A DNA stretch of 64,000 nt from positions 1-64,000 of the forward strand of contig NZ_ATUX01000013.1 in assembly GCF_000420425.1 (NCBI RefSeq), given 5' to 3'. Position 1 is the stretch's first letter. Each line of letters opens with the position of its first letter. The notes beneath the pieces are model-generated. The model saw only the letters and a program-made list of their open reading frames with translations, was not told the DNA's origin and searched no databases. This DNA is from Schaalia vaccimaxillae DSM 15804 (GTDB taxonomy: Bacteria > Actinomycetota > Actinomycetes > Actinomycetales > Actinomycetaceae). Positions 54,228-62,239 of this stretch are shown here, one piece after another. A program made the position numbers and the translations under genes.

Positions 54228-55235
54228 GTGACGGAAACTCTTAACGTGTCAGAAAAGCCCGCCCTCGTCCTCGTCAATCTTGGAACCCCCAAGTCGCCGA
54301 CGACGAAGGATGTGCGCACCTACCTGCGTGAGTTTCTCTTGGACCGCCGAGTCATTGAACTCAACCCTTTGGTGTGGCGGCCCATCCTCGAAGGCATCAT
54401 TTTGCGCACCCGCCCAGCCAAGTCCGCTGCTGCCTACAGAAAAGTCTGGATGGAACAGGGATCGCCCCTGATGCATTACACGGTTGCGCAGGCGACCATG
54501 CTCCAAGACAGGTTGGGCGACGAGGTCGTGGTGCGGCCCGCGATGCGCTATGGCCAGCCCGCCCTGGGCACCGTTCTTGACGAGTTGTACGAGGCGGGGC
54601 ATCGCCGCGTTGTCGTCTTGCCTGATTACCCGCAGTATTCGTGCACGACCGTTGCGTCGATTATGGATGTCGTCGCGGATTGGATGAAGAGTCACCGCGA
54701 TCAGTTGGAGTTTCGTACCGTGAGGTCTTTCCCGACCTCCCAGGCCTATATTGAGGCACTCGCTGTTGCCGTGGAAGATTCTTGGGCGAAAAATGGCCGC
54801 CCTGACTTTGGGGCAGGGGACCGGCTCATTACGTCGTTCCATGGCATTCCTTTGTCGATGCACGAGGACGGCGACCCCTACCGCAGTGAATGCGAGGCTA
54901 CGGCGAAGCTATTGGAACAGCGGCTCGCCTTGCCTGACGGCGCTCTTCAAGTCACTTTCCAGTCTGTGTTTGGGCCAGCCGAATGGCTCAAACCGGCCAC
55001 GATTGACACGGTTAGCGAGATGGGTGCCAGCGGGGTTGGGCGTGTCGATGTGATCTGCCCAGGGTTCATGGCTGATTGTCTGGAGACTTTGGAAGAGATC
55101 GATATTCAGAACCGTGAGGCTTTTATGGACGCTGGTGGGCGCGAGTTCCACTACATCCAGTGGGGTAACGATTCCGAGGGCGCTGTGACCGCTCTGCAGG
55201 AGCAAGCAGAACGCTCCCTAGCCGGCTGGCTCTAA
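54228..55235 (+). CDS. hemH: Ferrochelatase, proteobacterial (HemH) type
   Basis: The enzyme inserts Fe2+ into a porphyrin. The 335-aa protein has the catalytic His in SFHGIPLSM and the Glu in DCLETLEE. Its opening (LVNLGTPKSPTTKDVRTYL), the VWMEQGSPLM block and the TFQSVFG region resemble E. coli HemH more than the coproporphyrin ferrochelatases normal for actinobacteria. No other heme gene is in the window. The start is GTG 54228 (leaderless); GTG 54246 is an alternative. It may have been acquired by transfer. Confidence 0.9.
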   Translation: MTETLNVSEKPALVLVNLGTPKSPTTKDVRTYLREFLLDRRVIELNPLVWRPILEGIILRTRPAKSAAAYRKVWMEQGSPLMHYTVAQATMLQDRLGDEVVVRPAMRYGQPALGTVLDELYEAGHRRVVVLPDYPQYSCTTVASIMDVVADWMKSHRDQLEFRTVRSFPTSQAYIEALAVAVEDSWAKNGRPDFGAGDRLITSFHGIPLSMHEDGDPYRSECEATAKLLEQRLALPDGALQVTFQSVFGPAEWLKPATIDTVSEMGASGVGRVDVICPGFMADCLETLEEIDIQNREAFMDAGGREFHYIQWGNDSEGAVTALQEQAERSLAGWL

Positions 55236-55268
55236 CCCCGCTCCTCTCTCCCTCCCTCCCCTCCCGTT

Positions 55269-55352
55269 CCCGCGAGGGACGCCCAAAACTTCTGCGAGGG
55301 ATGCCCAAAACTTCTGCGAGGGACGCCCAAAACTTCCGCGAGGGACGCCCAT
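55269..55352 (-). repeat. 22-bp tandem repeat array 7 (4 units)
   Basis: Four GCGAGGGAYGCCC units at exact 22-nt intervals lie between hemH and the aldo/keto reductase gene. Confidence 0.9.
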
Positions 55353-55461
55353 CTTCGCCCTCTTCGATCAGCAAACGAACTTCACCTGGCCTAACCTGAA
55401 TAACGGAACGTGGACCCGGCCTCGACCTCGTCCCAATAGTCGCAATCGATTAGGACCCGAC

Positions 55462-56400
55462 ATGACGCGCATTGGCACCTCTGAACTCGACATCCGCCCC
55501 TTCGCACTGGGAGGCAACACCTTCGGATGGACCTCCGATCAGAGCGAATCCTTCAAAGTGCTGGATGCCTTCGTCGGAGAAGGCGGGTCATTGGTTGACA
55601 CAGCCGACGTTTACTCGGCGTGGGCGCAGGGCAACAAAGGCGGAGAATCTGAAGAAATCCTCGGCCTCTGGTTCGAACGTAACGGGCACCGCGACGATGT
55701 CTTCGTCGCCACCAAAGTTGCCAAACACCCCGACTTCCCAGGACTCGGTGCAGACAATATTCGCCGCGCAGCAGACGCTTCGCTCAAGCGCCTCAAGTCC
55801 GACCACATTGACCTGTACTACGCGCACGCCGAAGACCCCGACACCCCGATCGTCGAATCCGTCGCGGCCTTCGCCCAGCTCGTCCAAGCAGGCAAAGTTC
55901 GCTACCTGGCGCTGTCGAACTTTTCCGCAGCCTCCATCCGCGAATGGATGGCCGAAGCTGACCGTCAGGGTGTGGACCGCCCGGTCGCCCTCCAGCCGCA
56001 CTACAACCTGGTGACCCGCGCCGACTTCGAAAACGAACTGCGAGGCGCTGCCGAAGAATTCGAGCTCGGCGTCATCCCGTACTTCTCGCTGGCTTCTGGC
56101 TTCCTGACCGGCAAGTATCGCAATGCTGACGAGGCCGAGGGTGCGCGCGGCGGCATGGTGGGCCCCTACGTGTCCGACCAGGGATTCGCCGTCATTGATG
56201 AGCTTCGAGCTATCGCTCAGGCGCACAATGTTGAGCTGGCCACGGTTGCCTTGGCGTGGCTGCGCGTCCAACCCACTGTCGTAGCTCCGATTGCGTCAGC
56301 CAGTTCGGTTGAGCAGCTGCCGGCGTTGCTGGCGTCGACTTTCGTCGAATTGAACGAGGACGAGGTCGAGCGCCTCACCAAGGTCTCCGAAGGTTTGTGA
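55462..56400 (+). CDS. Aldo/keto reductase
   Basis: The product is a 312-aa NADPH-dependent (beta/alpha)8 oxidoreductase. The catalytic Asp-Tyr-Lys-His set is visible: DTADVYSAW (Asp, Tyr), VATKVA (Lys) and YYAHAED (His). The C-terminal PIASASSVEQL binds the cofactor phosphate. The order resembles the YajO/Gcy-like AKR11-12 groups with broad aldehyde or ketone substrates. No ribosome binding site precedes ATG 55462, and a TAGGAC box 5 nt upstream hints at a leaderless mRNA. Confidence 0.9.
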   Translation: MTRIGTSELDIRPFALGGNTFGWTSDQSESFKVLDAFVGEGGSLVDTADVYSAWAQGNKGGESEEILGLWFERNGHRDDVFVATKVAKHPDFPGLGADNIRRAADASLKRLKSDHIDLYYAHAEDPDTPIVESVAAFAQLVQAGKVRYLALSNFSAASIREWMAEADRQGVDRPVALQPHYNLVTRADFENELRGAAEEFELGVIPYFSLASGFLTGKYRNADEAEGARGGMVGPYVSDQGFAVIDELRAIAQAHNVELATVALAWLRVQPTVVAPIASASSVEQLPALLASTFVELNEDEVERLTKVSEGL

Positions 56401-56432
56401 CCTGGCGTCAGAGGCCGCAGAGAACCTGGTTG

Positions 56433-57806
56433 TTACCTGCTTGCGAAGGGCCGCGCCGACCGCTCAGCCCAGGCTGTGGCCGCCACAGCCCCACCGATGG
56501 CGATGACCGCGGGGACGAGGATTTCGCTGCCCTGGTGAGTGAACTCCATGACCAGTATCAAGCCAGTAAAAGGCGCCTTCATCGAAGATCCCAGGAACAC
56601 GGCGGCCCCGATGAAAGCAAAAGCCGCAATCGACGTCCCTGGCCACACCTGCGACCACAACAAACCGGTCACCGTCCCCAAACCCGCGCCCAGAGCGACC
56701 CCTGGAGTAAGGGTTCCGCCCCAACCTCCGGCGCGAATAGTCAGCAACGTCGTCGCAGTTTTTCCAACGAGGACGAGACAGGCCGTCACCAGGCCAGCTC
56801 CGGCAAGCCAGGCGCCCTCGAATTGCGTTTGAGCGCTGGCTTGGCCGTTGCCTAAAACGGAAGGCATCCACACGGACACGGCTCCGACGATGGCAAAAGC
56901 GACCGGCAGCGTCCACAGCAGATGCGTGTTGCGAGGACGCTCGCCCTCGCACATGTGGACAACGCGGCGGAACATGACGCCAAGCCAACCGAATACCGGC
57001 CCCAAAAGCACAGCCCACACCGTTAGCGAGGCGGTGGCGTGCAGGTCGGGGACGGTGTAGAAGGGTTCCGTGCGCAGCCAGGTGCTGGATACGAGGACGG
57101 CAATACCTGAGACCGCTAGTGCCGGGGCCACGGTGCGTGCACGCAAAGTCACGAGCAGAATTTCGAGCGTGTATACGGCGCCTGACAGGGGGATCGAATA
57201 GACGGCGGCCAGGCCAGCTCCTGCGCCGCAGGCCACAATGATGCGCCGATCTTCGCTGTCCAACCCCAGGTGATCGCTCAGCCAGGCTGACAAGGCTGAG
57301 GAGATTTCGCGCGGCGCGACCTCGCGCCCAATGGATGCGCCCAAGGAAACAATGACGATTTGGGTCAACGCATGCCAGGTGGTTCGCAGAATTGGCATAT
57401 GTTTGCCGTTGACGGCTTGCTGGACGGAGGTCAGTGACTTTGAACGGCGAAAGAGCAGTGTCCAGGAAACTCCACTGATGACTCCTGCGAGGATGAGTAG
57501 GGCGACTCGATGCCACCAGGGGACGGTGCTTGCGGCTTCCAGGAGTGTTGAGTCGTGCTCGAGCCCCCAGGCGATGCGTTGAAGAATGTGGAGGATTTGA
57601 GAGCAGCACCATCCGACAATGCCGGCGACGATGCCGGTCAGGACGATGGCTGCGGCGAAGCGTTTGTTTTCGGAGAGAGGCTTACGCGGGTGGTCGGGGA
57701 TGCCTTTGCCGTAGGCGGGGTGGGCGTGGCGGAAATCGACGTTTCGCACTTTGGATGTGTGCGAGGGTGTGTCGGTGCCATCGTCGGGTGGGCGAAGGAT
57801 CTCCAT
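56433..57806 (-). CDS. ClC-family chloride channel/antiporter
   Basis: The product is 457 aa with about ten or more membrane segments. The selectivity sequence is GASIGREVAPREI, a variant of GREGPxxQ that keeps the gating Glu. GAGAGLAAVYSIPLSGAVYTLE and the later GGWGGTLTPGVALG (GxFxP-like) also match the family. No CBS domains are present. The N-terminal ~45 residues are soluble. The external gating Glu suggests an antiporter rather than a channel, but the sequence cannot decide. Confidence 0.87.
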   Translation of the reverse strand: MEILRPPDDGTDTPSHTSKVRNVDFRHAHPAYGKGIPDHPRKPLSENKRFAAAIVLTGIVAGIVGWCCSQILHILQRIAWGLEHDSTLLEAASTVPWWHRVALLILAGVISGVSWTLLFRRSKSLTSVQQAVNGKHMPILRTTWHALTQIVIVSLGASIGREVAPREISSALSAWLSDHLGLDSEDRRIIVACGAGAGLAAVYSIPLSGAVYTLEILLVTLRARTVAPALAVSGIAVLVSSTWLRTEPFYTVPDLHATASLTVWAVLLGPVFGWLGVMFRRVVHMCEGERPRNTHLLWTLPVAFAIVGAVSVWMPSVLGNGQASAQTQFEGAWLAGAGLVTACLVLVGKTATTLLTIRAGGWGGTLTPGVALGAGLGTVTGLLWSQVWPGTSIAAFAFIGAAVFLGSSMKAPFTGLILVMEFTHQGSEILVPAVIAIGGAVAATAWAERSARPFASR

Positions 57807-57813
57807 GCGAACT

Positions 57814-57819
57814 ACGGTA
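57814..57819 (-). promoter_or_regulatory. -10 box of leaderless ClC gene
   Basis: TACCGT on the minus strand ends 7 nt before ATG 57806. Confidence 0.4.
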
Positions 57820-57876
57820 CTCGTCTGTAATTGGCGGTGGAAACGAGGCGGGACTGCGGTCGCGCCCGCCCCTCCC

Positions 57877-57980
57877 TCGAGGGATGCTCATCTTTCCCGC
57901 GAAGGACGCACAAAACCACCGCGAGGGACGCACAAAAGTCCGCCGAAGGACGCCCAAAACCACCGCGAGGGACGCCCAAG
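57877..57980 (-). repeat. 22-bp tandem repeat array 8 (5 units)
   Basis: Five units at 22-nt intervals, some with GACGCAC instead of GACGCCC, lie 55 nt upstream of the ClC -10 box and 16 nt past the preceding gene. Confidence 0.85.
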
Positions 57981-57995
57981 TACGAGAAAGTTTCT

Positions 57996-59102
57996 CTAGA
58001 GTCCCCGACGAGCCTCCATCGGCGTCCACAAACGCCGAAGACCCCGCCTCGATTGATACTCAACAAAACAAGATTCCAAGGCATCAACAACTTTTCGTTG
58101 GTCGTATACCTCTAGGCCGGACAAAGCACGTACCCTGAACCCGGCATCCGCTAAAGCTCTTTCTCTGTCCCATTCATGAGATAACTGAGCGGCGCCGTCC
58201 TCGCCCTCGAACTTGATGTCCCCGTGAATCTCAATTCCGCGCGGAACTCCCAGAATTCCCAAATCCACCCATTTCAGGCCCGCCCTCGTGCGGACCTCAA
58301 CCTGTGGTTCAACGCGAATGAAACCTGCTGCATGAGCAATCCTCCGGACTTCGCTTTCCAGCGGCGATTCAGCCAGTGCCGAGGCGCTCGCTAAGACCTC
58401 CCGCGCTTGTGCCACTCCCCGTTGTCCTTTGAAATCTGACAAAGAGCGTGTCCATCGATCCACAACAGCATCGGCGTGCATAGTCAGCGATGCTCGATCA
58501 TTGCGCCAATATCGGTCCCGACCAACCGCAATCGCCAAAAGAGAATCCACAGCGACTACTGCATCATCAGGCGAAAGGAAACGCGCAGCATGGATCGCCG
58601 TCTGGTCGAGGTCGGTTACTCGGATGCCGTCAATGACGACCGTGCGATCAATATCGATTGCCATCCGGTGGTTGACGACGGGCCTTTGCGCGAGTCTGTC
58701 GCGTCGGTCTGTTTTGGTCAATTCGTAAAGAGAAGGACCAACGTAGGCACGAGTCTTTCTCCGCCACGGCACCCATATGTGCCCTTGATTTGGAACACGC
58801 TTAAGACTTCCTCCGTGTAGCAGGACAGCCGACTGTAACACTGCTACGCACTGAGAACTCCTATCCGCGGCATCGCGCAGGCGCGCATCGTGGATAGCCT
58901 TATCAACCTGCCACCAGGGAGCGTCAGCCGCCACATCTATACTGCATTCTCTGCGCACAATCATTGATCGGCGTGATTTCATTTCATCAGCGGCCGCGTC
59001 TCGGCCTGATCTAAGAGTTTCCATGGCTTGACTTTGCTTACCGAGGCCGAGTTTCGCTAGAGGTCTCTCGTAGAGCTGTGGATAGAAACGACTTGCAAGC
59101 AT
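57996..59102 (-). CDS. AbiEi-like protein with C-terminal PD-(D/E)XK/DUF559 nuclease-like domain
   Basis: The product is up to 368 aa (ATG 59102; ATG 59024 is an alternative). The middle (SSQCVAVLQSAVLLHGGSLK, then VTDLDQTAIHAARFL) matches the AbiEi-antitoxin-like proteins common in Actinomyces and bifidobacteria. The C-terminal ~110 residues (SPLESEVRRIAHAAGF, VDLGILGVPRGIEIHGD, RERALADAGFRV) resemble the Vsr/DUF559 endonuclease fold, with Glu, Asp and Glu in catalytic positions but His-Gly-Asp where ExDG is usual. No toxin partner lies next to it. Function unknown. Confidence 0.7.
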   Translation of the reverse strand: MLASRFYPQLYERPLAKLGLGKQSQAMETLRSGRDAAADEMKSRRSMIVRRECSIDVAADAPWWQVDKAIHDARLRDAADRSSQCVAVLQSAVLLHGGSLKRVPNQGHIWVPWRRKTRAYVGPSLYELTKTDRRDRLAQRPVVNHRMAIDIDRTVVIDGIRVTDLDQTAIHAARFLSPDDAVVAVDSLLAIAVGRDRYWRNDRASLTMHADAVVDRWTRSLSDFKGQRGVAQAREVLASASALAESPLESEVRRIAHAAGFIRVEPQVEVRTRAGLKWVDLGILGVPRGIEIHGDIKFEGEDGAAQLSHEWDRERALADAGFRVRALSGLEVYDQRKVVDALESCFVEYQSRRGLRRLWTPMEARRGL

Positions 59103-59111
59103 CTGGGGATA

Positions 59112-59194
59112 AGGGCGTCCCTCGGCGAAGTTTTGGGCGTCCTTCGGCGGACTTTTGGGCGTCCTTCGCGGGAAGGATGGGCGTCCCTCGGGGT
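59112..59194 (+). repeat. 22-bp tandem repeat array 9 (4 units)
   Basis: Four units at exact 22-nt spacing lie about 100 nt before the leader peptide promoter. Confidence 0.88.
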
Positions 59195-59294
59195 GCAGGG
59201 GTGGGAGAGGCGCAGGGAGAGGGGGGCGTAGGGAGAGAACGTGTTACAAAATCCCAGTCAGCAAATACAACCGGTGCACCCCGTTGAATATCCG

Positions 59295-59300
59295 TAGCGT
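59295..59300 (+). promoter_or_regulatory. -10 box of leaderless leader-peptide transcript
   Basis: TAGCGT is followed by 7 nt and ATG 59308. Confidence 0.45.
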
Positions 59301-59307
59301 TTTCACC

Positions 59308-59406
59308 ATGGAGATCGACAAAATCGCAGCAGCCGCAACCGCGGCTCCTGGCATGCACCCCCGAATCTCCGCCCGTGCGCTCTGCGCATGTCGAATGTGC
59401 CGTTGA
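59308..59406 (+). CDS. Cys-rich leader peptide, probable attenuation uORF
   Basis: The product is 32 aa: MEIDKIAAAATAAPGMHPR, then ISARALCACRMCR and stop. Three Cys and three Arg in the last nine residues, a leaderless start and its place 139 nt before a sulfur-amino-acid ABC operon suggest a sensor of cysteinyl-tRNA. After the stop two GGCACGC copies (59415, 59449) can each pair with one GCGTGCC (59497-59503) just upstream of the binding-protein ribosome binding site, giving alternative structures. The function is inference; Cys-containing leader peptides are known before sulfur genes in actinobacteria. Confidence 0.55.
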   Translation: MEIDKIAAAATAAPGMHPRISARALCACRMCR

Positions 59407-59414
59407 CCAAGTTC

Positions 59415-59538
59415 GGCACGCGCCAGCACGCCCTGCAGCGGCGGTCATGGCACGCCTCCTTCGGCTCCCCACCACTTCTTAAGGACATGTTTGTCCGCGT
59501 GCCGGTGGCATACCCACCCCACCCAGGATCACCAGGAG
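59415..59538 (+). promoter_or_regulatory. Probable attenuator region with alternative pairings
   Basis: GGCACGC at 59415-59421 and 59449-59455 compete for GCGTGCC at 59497-59503. GGACATGTTTGTCC forms a separate hairpin at 59483-59496. The AGGAG ribosome binding site is at 59534-59538. Confidence 0.4.
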
Positions 59539-59544
59539 AACACC

Positions 59545-60561
59545 GTGTCCATCCGCGCTTTTTCCACCACCACTACCGGCTCACCAACGTCGTCATCCGT
59601 CCCGACCTCTACGCCCCGGAGCCTTGGCCGAGTCGGCCTGGCAGTCGTCGCCACCGCTTCAGCCTTGGCGTTGGCAGCTTGCTCTGGCCAAAGCGGTCAA
59701 TCCAACGAATCAGCCAACAGCGCCACGTCCGGCGCTGCGACAGCATCGACAGCAGCTGACAACGACGCTTTAGCCCAACTCCAAGAATCAGGCGTCCTGC
59801 GCATCGGTACAGAAGGCACCTACGCCCCCTTCAACTACCACGACCCGGCAACCAACGAATTGATTGGCTATGACGTCGAAGTGATCCAAGCCGTCGCCGA
59901 CAAGCTCGGAGTCGAAGCAGAGTTCTCCGAGGTCAAGTGGGACGCGATCTTCGCAGGCTTGGACTCGAACCGCTACGACCTCATTGCAGGCCAGGTGACC
60001 GTCAACGAAGAGCGTGCAGCCAAGTACGACCTGACCCATGTTTACACGGTGTCGGTTCCGACGGTCGTTGTCGCCACCGGCAACCCCTCGTCGATCAAGT
60101 CGGTTGAGGACATTGCCGGCAAGGTTTCCGTCCACTCGGCGACCTCGAATTGGCGCGGTATTTCCGACGAGGCCGGAGCCACCATCGAAACCGTTGACGG
60201 CTTCACCGAAGCGATTGCAGCTATCCGTGACGGGCGCGTCGACATGACCATCAATGACAACCTCGCGGTCCTGGACTACTTGAACTCCACTGACAGCCCT
60301 GGCGTTGAGGTTGCTTTCCAAATTGAGGATCAGGCTGTCGCTCAGTCCTTCGTGCTGCGCCAAAACTCCGGCCTGCTTGAGGCCATCAACGAGGCTCTTG
60401 AAGAGCTGCGCACGGATGGGACTCTAGCTGAAATTTCCGTCAAGTACTTTGGCGAGGACGTGACCACCCGAACCAATGGCGATGTGTCACCGCTCGAGGA
60501 CGGCTCGGCCATCGTTGAGCTGCCGGCGACCACCACTTCCGGTTCCCAGTCGGCCAACTGA
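59545..60561 (+). CDS. Amino-acid ABC transporter binding lipoprotein (family 3)
   Basis: The product is 338 aa. An unusually long Ser/Thr-rich N-terminus (~45 residues) precedes a hydrophobic stretch and lipobox LAAC (Cys about 55). The domain is SBP family 3: VLRIGTEGTYAPFNYHD, then GYDVEVIQAVADKLG and DLIAGQVTVNEERAAKYD. The start GTG 59545 has AGGAG 6 nt upstream. With the following permease and ATPase, and metB, it probably binds cystine or a related sulfur amino acid; the family alone would also allow Gln or His. Confidence 0.88.
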   Translation: MSIRAFSTTTTGSPTSSSVPTSTPRSLGRVGLAVVATASALALAACSGQSGQSNESANSATSGAATASTAADNDALAQLQESGVLRIGTEGTYAPFNYHDPATNELIGYDVEVIQAVADKLGVEAEFSEVKWDAIFAGLDSNRYDLIAGQVTVNEERAAKYDLTHVYTVSVPTVVVATGNPSSIKSVEDIAGKVSVHSATSNWRGISDEAGATIETVDGFTEAIAAIRDGRVDMTINDNLAVLDYLNSTDSPGVEVAFQIEDQAVAQSFVLRQNSGLLEAINEALEELRTDGTLAEISVKYFGEDVTTRTNGDVSPLEDGSAIVELPATTTSGSQSAN

Positions 60562-60669
60562 CCGACGTTGCGGCCAGCTTCCTTCGGTTATTGACGAGGA
60601 CGAGGCCGGGCCTCTCCCCGATTCGGCGTTGAGACCGGCCTCGCCCTCGTCCCCAGAAAAGGATGTTCC

Positions 60670-61329
60670 TTGACCAGTACCACTGACCTTCTGTTGTCCG
60701 CGCTGTGGCCTTTGGCGCGCGGAGCTATTTTCGGCACAATCCCGCTGACGATCCTGTCCTTTATTTTCGGGCTGGTGATCGCGCTCCTTGTGGCACTGGC
60801 AAGAATTTCTGGGATCCGTGTCCTGGAGTGGATTGGCCGAGCTTTCGTGTCTGTCATCCGCGGTACGCCGCTGCTTGTTCAGCTCTTCATTATTTTCTAC
60901 GCGCTGCCGCAATTCGGGATTGTCATTGATCCGTTTCCTTCGGCAGTCATTGCCTTCTCGCTCAATGTTGGCGGTTACGCATCCGAAGCGATCCGCGCAG
61001 CCATTGGCTCGGTGCCGGTGGGGCAATGGGAGGCAGCGCAGACCATTGGCTTGAACTACTCACAGACCTTGCGGCGCGTGATTTTGCCGCAGGCACTCAA
61101 GGTTGCGGTCCCGCCACTGTCGAACACCTTTATTTCTCTGGTGAAGGACACGTCGTTGGCATCCTCGATCATGATGACTGAGATGCTGCGTGAAGCCCAG
61201 GTCATTGCTGCGCCCTCGTACGAATTCCTCCTGCTGTATTCCTTGGCAGCCCTCTACTACTGGGTGATTTGCACCGTTTTATCGTCTCTGCAAAGCCGTC
61301 TTGAGCGTCGATTGGAGCCCACACGATGA
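60670..61329 (+). CDS. Amino-acid ABC transporter permease
   Basis: The product is 219 aa with about five membrane segments and the polar amino-acid permease signature [20 protein letters not shown] (EAA loop). [17 protein letters not shown] is typical of the HisM/GlnP family. It starts at TTG 60670 with AAAGGA upstream and overlaps the ATPase gene (ATGA). It works with the lipoprotein before it and the ATPase after it. Confidence 0.93.
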   Translation: MTSTTDLLLSALWPLARGAIFGTIPLTILSFIFGLVIALLVALARISGIRVLEWIGRAFVSVIRGTPLLVQLFIIFYALPQFGIVIDPFPSAVIAFSLNVGGYASEAIRAAIGSVPVGQWEAAQTIGLNYSQTLRRVILPQALKVAVPPLSNTFISLVKDTSLASSIMMTEMLREAQVIAAPSYEFLLLYSLAALYYWVICTVLSSLQSRLERRLEPTR

Positions 61330-62120
61330 CTGATTTGAATCCTGCGCCACTGGTGAGTGTGCGTGGCCTGCACAAGACTTTCGGACGTAATCACGTGTTG
61401 CGTGGCGTCGACTTGGATGTCGCGCCGGGAACGGTCACCGTCCTTATTGGCCCATCCGGTTCAGGTAAGACAACTTTGCTGCGTTCCCTTGATGCCCTGG
61501 AAATCCCCGAACGCGGAGTCGTGACGATTGGGGAGGTGAGCGTCGACTACGGGGCAAAACCCAGCCCAAAGGAGCTCAAAGAGCTACGGGCTCGCTCAGG
61601 AATGGTCTTCCAGTCCCACAACCTTTTCCCTCACCGCACTGCCATTGAGAACATTATGGAAGGCCCTGTGATTGCTCAGGGCAAGCCGAAGGATCAGGCG
61701 TGCAAAGAAGCTGCGGGCCTGCTGGCTAAGGTGGGTTTGGCAGGGCGCGAAGAATCCATGCCCGCTCAATTGTCTGGTGGACAACAGCAGCGCGTGGGGA
61801 TTGCGCGGGCTCTCGCCCTCGAACCCGATCTGCTGCTTTTTGACGAGCCCACTTCTGCTTTGGACCCCGAAACGGTCGGCGATGTCCTGGAAGTGATGCG
61901 CAACTTGGCCGCTCAGGGCTGGACCATGGTGGTTGTTACTCATGAGATTGCTTTTGCGCGCCAAGTTGCCGACCAGGTGCTTTTCCTGGATGGGGGAGTG
62001 ATCGTCGAATCGGGTACGCCCGAAGAAGTCCTTGTTGCCCCCAAGGTTGGTCGGACACGCAAATTCCTTGCCAGAGTCCTGGACCCATTGAATTCGGCCC
62101 TGGACGCATCCCAGCTTTAA
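61326..62120 (+). CDS. Amino-acid ABC transporter ATPase
   Basis: The product is 264 aa. Walker A is GPSGSGKTT (near 40-48), the signature [15 protein letters not shown], Walker [12 protein letters not shown] and the H-loop THEIAFA. It belongs to the polar amino-acid (GlnQ/HisP) group. A longer-than-usual segment after the Q-loop ([17 protein letters not shown]) fits TcyN/YecC-like cystine ATPases, but this is a weak hint. Confidence 0.94.
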   Translation: MTDLNPAPLVSVRGLHKTFGRNHVLRGVDLDVAPGTVTVLIGPSGSGKTTLLRSLDALEIPERGVVTIGEVSVDYGAKPSPKELKELRARSGMVFQSHNLFPHRTAIENIMEGPVIAQGKPKDQACKEAAGLLAKVGLAGREESMPAQLSGGQQQRVGIARALALEPDLLLFDEPTSALDPETVGDVLEVMRNLAAQGWTMVVVTHEIAFARQVADQVLFLDGGVIVESGTPEEVLVAPKVGRTRKFLARVLDPLNSALDASQL

Positions 62121-62239
62121 TTCCCTTCCGCCCAGCTTTAACTCACCTGTACCCTCTGATTTCCAATCATCCGAGCTTCACATCTTCTGATCCCACCTCG
62201 GCCTCGTCCCTACCTATTCCTTGCGTGAAAGAGATTCCA

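Noticed and set aside
55269-55352. CRISPR array
   Set aside because: The 22-bp units are tandem without unique spacers of constant length, and there are no cas genes.
1391-62000. Frequent GCCCTCG / CGAGGGC words as a possible chromosome-orienting motif
   Set aside because: Both strands carry it in this window and common Ala-Leu codons explain many. Only a whole-genome skew count could show polarity.
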